Below, one piece after another: positions 36,192 to 42,897 of a stretch of 64,000 nt of DNA. A program made the translations under genes and the position numbers. Under the pieces are notes generated by a model that was given only the letters and a program-made list of their open reading frames with translations, searched no databases and was not told the DNA's origin. Source of the stretch: Streptomyces sp. TSRI0281 (lineage in GTDB: Bacteria; Actinomycetota; Actinomycetes; Streptomycetales; Streptomycetaceae); NCBI RefSeq assembly GCF_001905125.1, contig NZ_LWLE01000002.1, positions 229,261 to 293,260 on the forward strand. The letters run 5' to 3'. The first letter of the stretch is position 1. Each line of letters opens with the position of its first letter.

Positions 36192-37646
36192 TCAGCGCGC
36201 GGTCGTGGCCTTCACGGATTCGGGGGAATCGCCCTGCGGGCCGACGGCGGAGAGGTCCGCGGCGGCCCCGTCCGGGGACTGGCCGGCCTTCATCGGGTCC
36301 CACTTGATCGCCAGGCAGGTGATCATGCCGAGCAGCGGTACGACGGAGAGCACCAGGAAGGTGTCGGCGAGGCCGAGGGATTCCTTGATCTGCGGGAAGA
36401 GGTACAGCCCGGCGACACTGCCGAAGCTGCCGACCATGCCGGTGACACCGGTGCCGAGCGCGCGGATGTCACTGCTGTACGAGAGCGCGGCGATGGACTT
36501 GCCGTTGGCGCCGGGACCCGCGGAGTGGCAGAGGATGAACAGCACGGGCAGCAGGAACGCCACGGCCGTGGGGACCTTCTCGAAGGTCAGGCCCATCGCC
36601 AGCAGCGCGACGAACACCCCGGCGAAACCGGCCGCGGAGCTGAGCCGCAGGCCGAGGCGGCGGCCGAAGTAGGCGGAGAGCAGACCGCCCGCGATACCGA
36701 AGGCGTTGAACACCATCGAGCCGATGGTGGCCTTCTCGAAGCTCTCGCCGAAGATCGTCAGGCTGATCAGCGGGAGGTACCAGCCGACCGCGAAGTACTG
36801 CATCGACTGCCCGAGCGAGATCACCGAGGACAGGATGGTGCGGGGCAGGTACTCGCCCTTGAAGAGCACTCCGGCCTGGCGGAATCCGACGGCGGGGGCC
36901 GCGGTGGCGGCCCGGGTGGCCGCGTCGGGCTGTCCGGCGACGGCCTTGATCCCGTAGATCCGGTCCAGATTGCCGACCGCTTCGTCCAGGCGCCCCTTGC
37001 TGGCCAGCCAGGTGGGGCTCTCCTTGAGCATCAGCCACTGGCCGATGAGCAGGGCGATGGCCACGACGGCGGCGGAGCCGACCGACCAGCGCCAGATGTC
37101 CGCGCCGACGTCCATGTTGAAGAAGAGCAGCGCCAGGGCGAGGTTGCTGGTGGTGGCGACGTACCAGACGGCCTGCCACAGGTTGAGCCGGCCGCCGAGC
37201 TTGGCGGGGGTGTACTCGGCGAGCAGCGCCATGGCGACGGCGAAGTCGATGCCGTAGGCGATGCCCACCATGACCCGGCCCACCCAGACGATCCCGAAGT
37301 CGTCGGCGAACGCGGCGGTCAGGGCGCCCGCGATGGCGAAGACCTTGGCCAGCAGCAGCGGGGGCACCCGGCCGAAGCGGGTGGCGAGCCAGCCGCCGAT
37401 CGGGTTGAAGAGGATCGCCAGGGCCGGAGCGGTGGCCGTGAGGATCGAGACCTGCGTGCTGGTCAGCTCCATCTGGGACGTCATCGGTCCCAGACCCGCG
37501 CTCAGCGCGGCATTCGAATAGGCGTCGAGGAACAGCCCGCCGAACACGAGGAACCAGATGACTTGCGCCCGGCCGGTGATCTTTCCCAGCCCATCGATGA
37601 GCGCAACGACATCGGCGACGCCTTTGACGCTCGGACGTTGTGCCAT
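36192..37646 (-). CDS. MFS metabolite:H+ symporter, operon uptake carrier
   Basis: Twelve-helix MFS carrier of 484 residues resembling the sugar/metabolite-symporter groups: FLDAYSNAALSAGLGPM, NPIGGWLATRFGRVPPLLLAK in loop 2/3, GRVMVGIAYGIDFAVAMALLAEYTPAK, and a long central loop at about 215-255. It is the first gene of the operon, behind a promoter with a leader of about 180 bases. It should import the compound metabolised downstream. The ATG 37646 (MAQRPSVKG) has GAAGGCGG upstream; the longer frame to 37769 runs over the leader hairpin and is not accepted. Substrate not deducible. Confidence 0.85.
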   Translation of the reverse strand: MAQRPSVKGVADVVALIDGLGKITGRAQVIWFLVFGGLFLDAYSNAALSAGLGPMTSQMELTSTQVSILTATAPALAILFNPIGGWLATRFGRVPPLLLAKVFAIAGALTAAFADDFGIVWVGRVMVGIAYGIDFAVAMALLAEYTPAKLGGRLNLWQAVWYVATTSNLALALLFFNMDVGADIWRWSVGSAAVVAIALLIGQWLMLKESPTWLASKGRLDEAVGNLDRIYGIKAVAGQPDAATRAATAAPAVGFRQAGVLFKGEYLPRTILSSVISLGQSMQYFAVGWYLPLISLTIFGESFEKATIGSMVFNAFGIAGGLLSAYFGRRLGLRLSSAAGFAGVFVALLAMGLTFEKVPTAVAFLLPVLFILCHSAGPGANGKSIAALSYSSDIRALGTGVTGMVGSFGSVAGLYLFPQIKESLGLADTFLVLSVVPLLGMITCLAIKWDPMKAGQSPDGAAADLSAVGPQGDSPESVKATTAR

Positions 37647-37709
37647 GAATCCGCCTTCGAGGAAGACCCATCGGCGGCACGGGGAGCACAGGAAAACAGG
37701 CATGACGAA

Positions 37710-37725
37710 ACCACCGACAGGTGGT
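37710..37725 (-). promoter_or_regulatory. Leader hairpin of the GlpP operon
   Basis: On the minus strand ACCACC-TGTC-GGTGGT forms a perfect 6-bp stem with a UGUC loop, followed by TTTCGTC. It lies between the predicted transcription start (about 37827) and the first gene, a position where an antiterminator target could be. Confidence 0.45.
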
Positions 37726-37833
37726 CTATGTCTGTGCCTGTCAAAACACTGCGGAAAGCGCCGCAGCACGTGAACTGCTGAACTGCCGATCTGGCGAACT
37801 GCCGAGTCACGAAGGACTCGGGACTACGCAGTG

Positions 37834-37863
37834 AGGTTAAGAACGCGTCAGGACAAACGTCAA
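37834..37863 (-). promoter_or_regulatory. Predicted promoter of the GlpP operon
   Basis: Minus-strand TTGACG (37858-37863), 18-base spacer and TAACCT (37834-37839). This is a good vegetative-type promoter and predicts a leader of about 180 bases. Confidence 0.6.
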
Positions 37864-37865
37864 GG

Positions 37866-37887
37866 GTTTCCGGCAGGTTACCGAAAC
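37866..37887. promoter_or_regulatory. Inverted repeat abutting the -35 box
   Basis: GTTTCCGG-caggtta-CCGAAAC pairs across seven bases with one bulge. It lies two bases upstream of the -35 hexamer and is a candidate regulator site. Confidence 0.4.
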
Positions 37888-37926
37888 GTGACGCGTGTTC
37901 TTCGCGTGCCGCGTGAGCAGGGGCTT

Positions 37927-37962
37927 CCCCGCGTGCCCCGCGTGCCCCGCGTGCCCCGCGTG
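37927..37962. repeat. Four 9-bp tandem repeats
   Basis: CCCCGCGTG is repeated four times exactly, in the gap between the GlpP operon promoter and the amidase gene. Confidence 0.85.
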
Positions 37963-38010
37963 TGCCGGGGCGTTCCGGCGGCGGACCGGCCGCCGGAACG
38001 CCCCTGCCGG

Positions 38011-39603
38011 TCAGAGCCCCGCTTGCAGCGCCGCCCAGGTGGCGGGCCCGACACTCCCGTCGGACGAGAGCTTCCGGGCGCTCTGGTAGCCGCGCACCGC
38101 CGTGTCGGTGGTGGGTCCGAAGCTCCCGTCGATACCCACCGTGGAGCCGAGCGCCGCCGTCAGACTCCGCTGGAGCCGCTTCACCGCGTCCCCGGAGCCG
38201 CCCCGGGTGAGCGTCGGGGTGGTCCCGGCCGACAGCAGGGCGGTCCAGGTCCTCGGGCCGACCGCGCCGTCGGCGGTGAGCTTCCGGGCGCCCTGGAACG
38301 CCTGGACGGCGCTCTTCGTGGCGGGGCCGAAGTTCCCGTCCACGGCGCCCGGCTCGTACCCCTGCTCCTTCAGCAGCTTCTGGACGGCCGTGACCTGCGC
38401 GCCCGTCGAACCCTGCTGCTGGGTCGCGTACGAGGTGAAGTCCAGCGCGTCGCTGCCGGTGCCGCCGCCGGGGGAGCCGCCGACGAGCTGCATGTAGGAG
38501 GTCCAGTTCCAGTTGACGCCCGGGTCCGTGTGGTCGTTGCCGGGGGCCTCGCTGTGCCCGATGATGTGCGACCGGTCCTTCGGGATTCCGTACCGGTCGC
38601 ACAGGTAACCGGTCAGCGCGGCCGAGGAGCGGTACATCGAGTCGGTGAACCACGACGGGTCGTCGACATAGCCCTCGTGCTCGATACCGAGTGACGAGGC
38701 GTTGGCGCTCTTGGCGTGGTACGCGGTGTCGCTGTCGCGCACCATCTGGGTGACCTGGCCGTCCGAGGAGCGGATCACGTAGTGGGAGCTGACCTTGGAC
38801 GTCGCGTTCTGGAACCAGCTGATGGAACCCGCGTACGAACCCTGGGTGACATGGACGACCACCTTGTCGACCGTCGCCGACCGCCCGGAGGCGAAGTTGT
38901 TCGCGTGGGCGGGCACCCACAGCGCCGAGGGGTAGTCCGGGCTCTGCGTGGTCACGTCCGCCGAGGACAGGGCGCCCTTGCGCGGGGCGACCGGACGGGA
39001 GGTGACCGTGACCTCCTCGCCACCGGGCACCGTCGTCCGCAGCCCCTCGGCCAGGAAGGTGTAGACCGCGTCCGCGTAGAGGGTGGCGGCGGTGTCCCGG
39101 GCACCGCTGTACCGGGCGACGGCCGGGTACCAGCTGTCGAGGTCGCGGCGCTCGGCACGGTCGAGGCCCAGGGCGTCGGCGTGGGCGCGCAGCACGGCCG
39201 CACCGCCCCGGATGTTGGTCTCGGTGTCCCGGCGCAGCCGCGAGAACGGCTCGCCGGTCAGCGCCGCGGCCTTCTCCAGCGAGCGGTTGGCGGGGTTGCT
39301 CACCAGGTGCATCACGCCGTAGCCGTTCGCCTGGCTGGGTGCTCCGGCGTGTCCGTCCAGATGTGTCTCGCCGTAGCCGACGGCGGCGAGCAGGTCGCGC
39401 GGTACGCCGAACTCCTCGGCGGCCCGCGCGAAGGCCCGGTTCATCGGGTCGGAGGCGACGGCCGACGCTGCGGGGGAGTCGGCGGAGGCGGCGTCGGGGT
39501 CGGCCGCGACGGCCGGGTGGCCCGTCGCGACGAGAGCGGTGACGGTGAGGGCCGCCAGAACGGATGCGCGGCCTCTGGTGCGCGCGGCGGTGGGTCGGGG
39601 CAT
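38011..39603 (-). CDS. Secreted N-acetylmuramoyl-L-alanine amidase with two peptidoglycan-binding domains
   Basis: Cell-wall hydrolase of 530 residues. A twin-basic signal peptide (ARTRGRASVLAALTVTALVATGHPAVAA) is followed by an uncharacterised N-terminal domain (about 45-200). The amidase_2/PGRP-type catalytic domain spans about 245-385: VVVHVTQGSYAGSISWFQN, SSHYVIRSSDGQVTQMV, IGIEHEG-like LGIEHEGYVDD and HSEAPGNDHTDPGVNWNW, with its zinc-ligand His residues. Two PG_binding_1 repeats follow (LLKEQGYEPGAVDGNFGPATKSAVQAFQ and LQRSLTAALGSTVGIDGSFGPTTDTAVRGYQ). ATG 39603 has AGGGAG seven bases upstream. A terminator-like hairpin lies in its 5' leader. Confidence 0.92.
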   Translation of the reverse strand: MPRPTAARTRGRASVLAALTVTALVATGHPAVAADPDAASADSPAASAVASDPMNRAFARAAEEFGVPRDLLAAVGYGETHLDGHAGAPSQANGYGVMHLVSNPANRSLEKAAALTGEPFSRLRRDTETNIRGGAAVLRAHADALGLDRAERRDLDSWYPAVARYSGARDTAATLYADAVYTFLAEGLRTTVPGGEEVTVTSRPVAPRKGALSSADVTTQSPDYPSALWVPAHANNFASGRSATVDKVVVHVTQGSYAGSISWFQNATSKVSSHYVIRSSDGQVTQMVRDSDTAYHAKSANASSLGIEHEGYVDDPSWFTDSMYRSSAALTGYLCDRYGIPKDRSHIIGHSEAPGNDHTDPGVNWNWTSYMQLVGGSPGGGTGSDALDFTSYATQQQGSTGAQVTAVQKLLKEQGYEPGAVDGNFGPATKSAVQAFQGARKLTADGAVGPRTWTALLSAGTTPTLTRGGSGDAVKRLQRSLTAALGSTVGIDGSFGPTTDTAVRGYQSARKLSSDGSVGPATWAALQAGL

Positions 39604-39663
39604 GGGGGTGCTCCCTGCTCTATGGGTCTCAAGTGCCCGGTGGGGCCTGTGGGGGAGAGAAAA

Positions 39664-39698
39664 GGCCCTCGGGCCCGGGTGGGGTGGGCCGAGGGCCG
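39664..39698 (-). terminator. Terminator-like hairpin in the amidase 5' leader (possible attenuator)
   Basis: On the minus strand GGCCCTCGG-CCC pairs with GGGcCCGAGGGCC and is followed directly by TTTTCTCTC, so it has the look of an intrinsic terminator. It lies about six bases after the predicted amidase transcription start and 61 bases before the amidase ATG. Confidence 0.6.
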
Positions 39699-39710
39699 TT
39701 GAGCCCGCAC

Positions 39711-39739
39711 AGGCTATCGAGATGAATAGAGCATGACAA
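39711..39739 (-). promoter_or_regulatory. Predicted amidase promoter
   Basis: Minus-strand TTGTCA (39734-39739), 17-base spacer and TAGCCT (39711-39716). The predicted start at about 39704 gives a leader of about 100 bases containing the hairpin at 39664-39698. Confidence 0.55.
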
Positions 39740-39769
39740 TGACATCCCGGTGTGTCGCGCCGGTGCTTT

Positions 39770-39796
39770 CAACTCCTCTATATGTCAAGGGAGTTG
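39770..39796 (-). terminator. Stem-loop after the nitroreductase gene
   Basis: CAACTCC and GGAGTTG pair over a 13-base loop nine bases past the stop codon, followed by GAAAGC on the minus strand. A weak terminator candidate. Confidence 0.45.
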
Positions 39797-39804
39797 CTGG
39801 AGAA

Positions 39805-40536
39805 TTACCAACCGTTACGGTGAATGACATCGGCCACTTGGCGGCGCCTCACCGGGCCGAAGTTGCCCTGCGGCCACCCCACCGGAACGGCGGCGAAGGT
39901 CCGCATGTCCTCCGGGATGCCCAGCGCCTCCTTCCACTCCTGCTCCAGCATCAGATGCCAGATGGTGATGTTCGCCGCGAGCCCCAGCGCCCGCGCGGCC
40001 AGCAGCAGGTTCTGCACCCCCGGGTAGACGCAGGAACCCTCGGCGAGCGCCTGGAAGCGGGTCTGGGTGTTCATCAGCTGCTCGGCCCCGGCCGGGCCGA
40101 GCGCCCGCGCGGAGGCCAGCAGCCCCTCCTCGTCGACACGCGGCTCCGGGAACCGGTAGCACGGGACGACCAGCACCGGGGTCTCGGCGAAGTGATCGCG
40201 CTGGTACTCGATCGCGGCCACCATCCGCCCGTACGCGGCGTCGTCCATGCCCGCCGGCGCGTGCTTCCCGGTCGTCGCCAGATAGGCGTCCACACACCGC
40301 TTCCACAGCGGGGCGAGCCGTGCCATCACCTCGCGGTCGGTGACCACGACGTACTCGTAGCACTGCATGTTGCCGCCGCTGGGTCCCCACACGGCCGCCT
40401 GGATCAGCTGCTCCATCGTCTCGTCCGGGACGGCGTCCGGCTTGAGGCGGCGCATGGCGCGCATGGTGGACATCGTCGAGAAGAGGGCGGGTCCGTCGAG
40501 GGCGGACGCGTCGGCTCGAACCGTTTCGATCGTCAT
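39805..40536 (-). CDS. Nitroreductase-family FMN oxidoreductase
   Basis: FMN-dependent NAD(P)H oxidoreductase of 243 residues. The N-terminal phosphate-binding segment MSTMRAMRRLKPDAVPDETMEQLIQAAVWGPSGGNMQCYEYVVVTD and the C-terminal loop LGLAANITIWHLMLEQEWKEALGIPEDMRTFAAVPVGWPQGNFGPVRRR are typical of the family. A likely role is reducing quinones, nitro compounds or enones. Its neighbour on the same strand is a deazaflavin-type reductase; they are 45 bases apart and may be co-transcribed. Confidence 0.88.
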   Translation of the reverse strand: MTIETVRADASALDGPALFSTMSTMRAMRRLKPDAVPDETMEQLIQAAVWGPSGGNMQCYEYVVVTDREVMARLAPLWKRCVDAYLATTGKHAPAGMDDAAYGRMVAAIEYQRDHFAETPVLVVPCYRFPEPRVDEEGLLASARALGPAGAEQLMNTQTRFQALAEGSCVYPGVQNLLLAARALGLAANITIWHLMLEQEWKEALGIPEDMRTFAAVPVGWPQGNFGPVRRRQVADVIHRNGW

Positions 40537-40581
40537 GATCGCGGAGTGTACGGTCCCGGCCGACGCACCAAAAGGTCCCGG

Positions 40582-41028
40582 TCAGCGCCTTGTGAGCCGA
40601 ACGACGGGGATGTCACGGTCGGTGCCCGCCCGGTACTGCGCGTACCGCGGGAAGAGCTCGACCAGACGCGGCCACACCCGGGCCTTCTCCTCGTCCGGCA
40701 GCGTCTCGGCGATCGCCCCGAACCGCTCGGTCCCCACCCGGAGTTCGACCTCGGGATGGGCCAGGAGGTTCAGGTACCAGAGCGGAGGGCGGTCCGAGCC
40801 GCCGTTGGACGCCACGATCAGATAGTCCTCGCCGTCCCGCCCGTACATCAGCACCGTGCGCCGCACGGCCCCGCTGCGCCGCCCGACATAGTCCATCAGC
40901 AGACACGGCACCCCGAGTTGCGTGGTGCCCTTGGTTCCGCCGGAGGACTCGTACAGCTCGGCCTGCCGGGCCACCCAGGTGGCCGGGCTGATCCGTACCG
41001 CCGCGTCGCCGTCCTGCTCCGCCGTCAT
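40582..41028 (-). CDS. Deazaflavin (F420)-dependent nitroreductase-like protein (DDN family)
   Basis: Small split-barrel protein of 148 residues. Family landmarks: TKGTTQLGVPCLLMDYVGRRSGAVRRTVLMYGRDGEDYLIVASNGGSDRPPLWYLNLLAHPEVELRVG. Members of this group use coenzyme F420 to reduce quinones or nitro-drugs. The start ATG 41028 has GGGAGAG seven bases upstream. The longer frame to 41235 is not supported. It is first of a two-gene minus-strand unit with the FMN nitroreductase and divergent from the ACP gene. Confidence 0.87.
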   Translation of the reverse strand: MTAEQDGDAAVRISPATWVARQAELYESSGGTKGTTQLGVPCLLMDYVGRRSGAVRRTVLMYGRDGEDYLIVASNGGSDRPPLWYLNLLAHPEVELRVGTERFGAIAETLPDEEKARVWPRLVELFPRYAQYRAGTDRDIPVVRLTRR

Positions 41029-41262
41029 ATGGGCTCTCCCTCTCTCGTGCGGTGCGTTTGCCCGCCCATCCTGGCAGCAACCCGGCCGGACCGGCGGATT
41101 CGTACACCTGGACGACCTCCCCACCGCACGGGGGAACGGGGGCCGGGGAGCGGGCCGCGAAGGCGTATAAAGGGTCCCTCCGGAGCAGCCGGCGTCCCCC
41201 GATGGCCACCTCAACCCCCACGCGGCAGGCGTCACCGCGTCCCTGAGCGGAGGAGCGCCTCA
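41029..41262. other. Divergent gap upstream of the acyl carrier protein gene
   Basis: It holds a TATAAAG stretch near 41165, which could be a -10 box for the ACP gene, but there is no good -35. Nothing else stands out. Confidence 0.35.
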
Positions 41263-41496
41263 ATGAGCACCTCGGAAGAGATCAGCGCCCTGCTGGTCGC
41301 GAACTTCGGTACCGACCCCCTGGCCATTCGTCCCGAGGTGCCGCTCCATCAGCTGCGCCTGGACTCCCTCGCGCTGGAGGAGCTGCGGCTGCTCATCGAG
41401 GACCGGCTGGACATCGACATGGAAGACATCACGCTGACCTCGCGGGACACCGTGGGCCGCCTGGTGGCGGCCGTGCACGACAAGGCGTCCGCGTGA
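41263..41496 (+). CDS. Discrete acyl carrier protein
   Basis: A 77-residue four-helix carrier with the phosphopantetheine site LRLDSLALEELRLLIEDRL (Ser35). The body is strongly acidic, as in carrier proteins. GGAGGAG upstream of ATG 41263 fixes the start. The GTG of the following ketosynthase overlaps its stop (GTGA), so the two form a co-translated pair. It carries substrates for that enzyme. It is not the housekeeping fatty-acid ACP, because no fabD, fabH or fabF cluster is present. Confidence 0.87.
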   Translation: MSTSEEISALLVANFGTDPLAIRPEVPLHQLRLDSLALEELRLLIEDRLDIDMEDITLTSRDTVGRLVAAVHDKASA

Positions 41497-42788
41497 GCAC
41501 CCGCCCGCGCACCGAACCGTCGCCCGGCCGGTCCACGACGCCGTTCTCCCGTCCGCGCATCGAGCCGTTCCGCGCCGCTGTCACCGGCATCGGTCTGGTC
41601 ACCGCGGCCGGAGTCGGTGCCGGGGCCGCCTGGAGCGGAGTCTGCGGGGCCGCCTCCGCGCCCTCCGTCGTCCGGCGGCCCGAACTCGTCGATCTGCCCT
41701 GCGACTTCTTCTACACGATCACCGGCCTCGACACGAAGGCCGTGCTCGGCGTGGCCGCCCAGCGGCTGATGGACCGCTTCGCACAGCTCGCCGTCATCGC
41801 CGCCCGGGAGGCCGTCGCCGACGCCGGGCTCGACCCCTCGGTCTGGGACAGCGGCCGGGTCGGCGTCGTCATCGGCTCGGCGCACGGCGGGCTCCCCTTC
41901 TACGACGAGCAGCACCTCGCCCTCGCCGGGCGCGGCGCCCGGCGCGTCTCCCCGAAGCTCGCCCCGCTCACCGTGGTCAACGGCGCCGCCAGCAGCGTCA
42001 CCCTCGACCTCGGTATCCACGGGCCCAGCCAGGCGGTCTCCACCGCCTGCTCCTCGGGCACCGTCGCCATCGGCACCGCCCACCAGATGCTGCGCACCGG
42101 AGCGTGCGACATCGTCGTCGCGGGCGGCGCCGAATCGTCCTGCACCCGGCTGCTGCTCGCCAGCGCCTGCCAGATGAAGGCCGTCTCCACCCGCCGCGAG
42201 GACCCGGAGGCCGCCTGCCGGCCCTTCGACACCCACCGCGACGGCTTCGTCGTCGGCGAGGGCGCGGGCCTTCTCGTCCTGGAGCACCCGGACCACGCCC
42301 GCGCCCGCGGGGCCACCGTCCGCGCCCATGTCGACGGCTACGGCGCCTCCAGCGACGCCCACTCCACGGTCGCCCCGGACCCCGACGGCCTCGGCATCGA
42401 ACGTGCCCTGCGCGCCGCCCTCGCGGACGCCGGGCTGTCGCCCTCGGACGTGGGCCACGTCAACGCCCACGGCACCTCGACCGTCGCCAACGACCTGATC
42501 GAGGCGACCATGCTGCACCGGGTGCTCGGCGAGGGGCCGCTGGTCACCTCGACCAAGGCGATGACCGGCCACACCCTCGGTGCCGCGGGCGGGATCGAGA
42601 CCGCGCTGACCGTCCTCGCCCTCCAGCACCAACGGGTGCCGCCCACCGTCAATCTCGACGCGCCCGACCCCGCGATCCCCGTCGACGTGGTGAGCAAGGA
42701 GGCCAGGGCGGCCGTCTTCGACTGCGCGGTCAAGACCTCGCTCGGCTTCGGCGGCCACAACGCGGCGCTCGTGCTCACCAGGGCCTGA
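41493..42788 (+). CDS. Beta-ketoacyl-ACP synthase (FabF/KAS-II type), stand-alone
   Basis: Thiolase-fold condensing enzyme of 431 residues. The triad is intact: Cys186 in VSTACSSGT, His326 in NAHGTST and His360 in TGHTLGAAG; the C-terminal SLGFGGHNAALVL is also typical. It is therefore a true extending synthase, not a chain-length factor (which has Gln for Cys). It forms a two-gene unit with the ACP. No ketoreductase, dehydratase or acyltransferase is near, so it may serve a short specialised pathway or make use of general fatty-acid enzymes. Confidence 0.9.
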   Translation: MSTRPRTEPSPGRSTTPFSRPRIEPFRAAVTGIGLVTAAGVGAGAAWSGVCGAASAPSVVRRPELVDLPCDFFYTITGLDTKAVLGVAAQRLMDRFAQLAVIAAREAVADAGLDPSVWDSGRVGVVIGSAHGGLPFYDEQHLALAGRGARRVSPKLAPLTVVNGAASSVTLDLGIHGPSQAVSTACSSGTVAIGTAHQMLRTGACDIVVAGGAESSCTRLLLASACQMKAVSTRREDPEAACRPFDTHRDGFVVGEGAGLLVLEHPDHARARGATVRAHVDGYGASSDAHSTVAPDPDGLGIERALRAALADAGLSPSDVGHVNAHGTSTVANDLIEATMLHRVLGEGPLVTSTKAMTGHTLGAAGGIETALTVLALQHQRVPPTVNLDAPDPAIPVDVVSKEARAAVFDCAVKTSLGFGGHNAALVLTRA

Positions 42789-42806
42789 CCGGCGGAGGAG
42801 TCCGCC

Positions 42807-42836
42807 GTCCGGCCGCCGGGGGCAGCGGCCGGACGA
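42807..42836. terminator. Stem-loop between convergent genes, first of two
   Basis: CGTCCGGCCGC and GCGGCCGGACG form a perfect 11-bp stem nineteen bases after the ketosynthase stop. Confidence 0.65.
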
Positions 42837-42852
42837 CGGTCACCACCCCGGC

Positions 42853-42884
42853 CGGGCGGGCCCGAACGAGCGGGCCCGCCCGGA
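42853..42884. terminator. Stem-loop between convergent genes, second of two
   Basis: CCGGGCGGGCCCG and CGGGCCCGCCCGG form a perfect 13-bp stem with a 6-base loop, 14 bases beyond the stop of the nuclease gene on the other strand. Confidence 0.7.
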
Positions 42885-42897
42885 CCGGGAGCGGACC

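Noticed and set aside
37927..37962. CRISPR-like array
   Set aside because: The units are 9 bases, contiguous, without spacers, and no cas gene is present; it is a simple tandem repeat.
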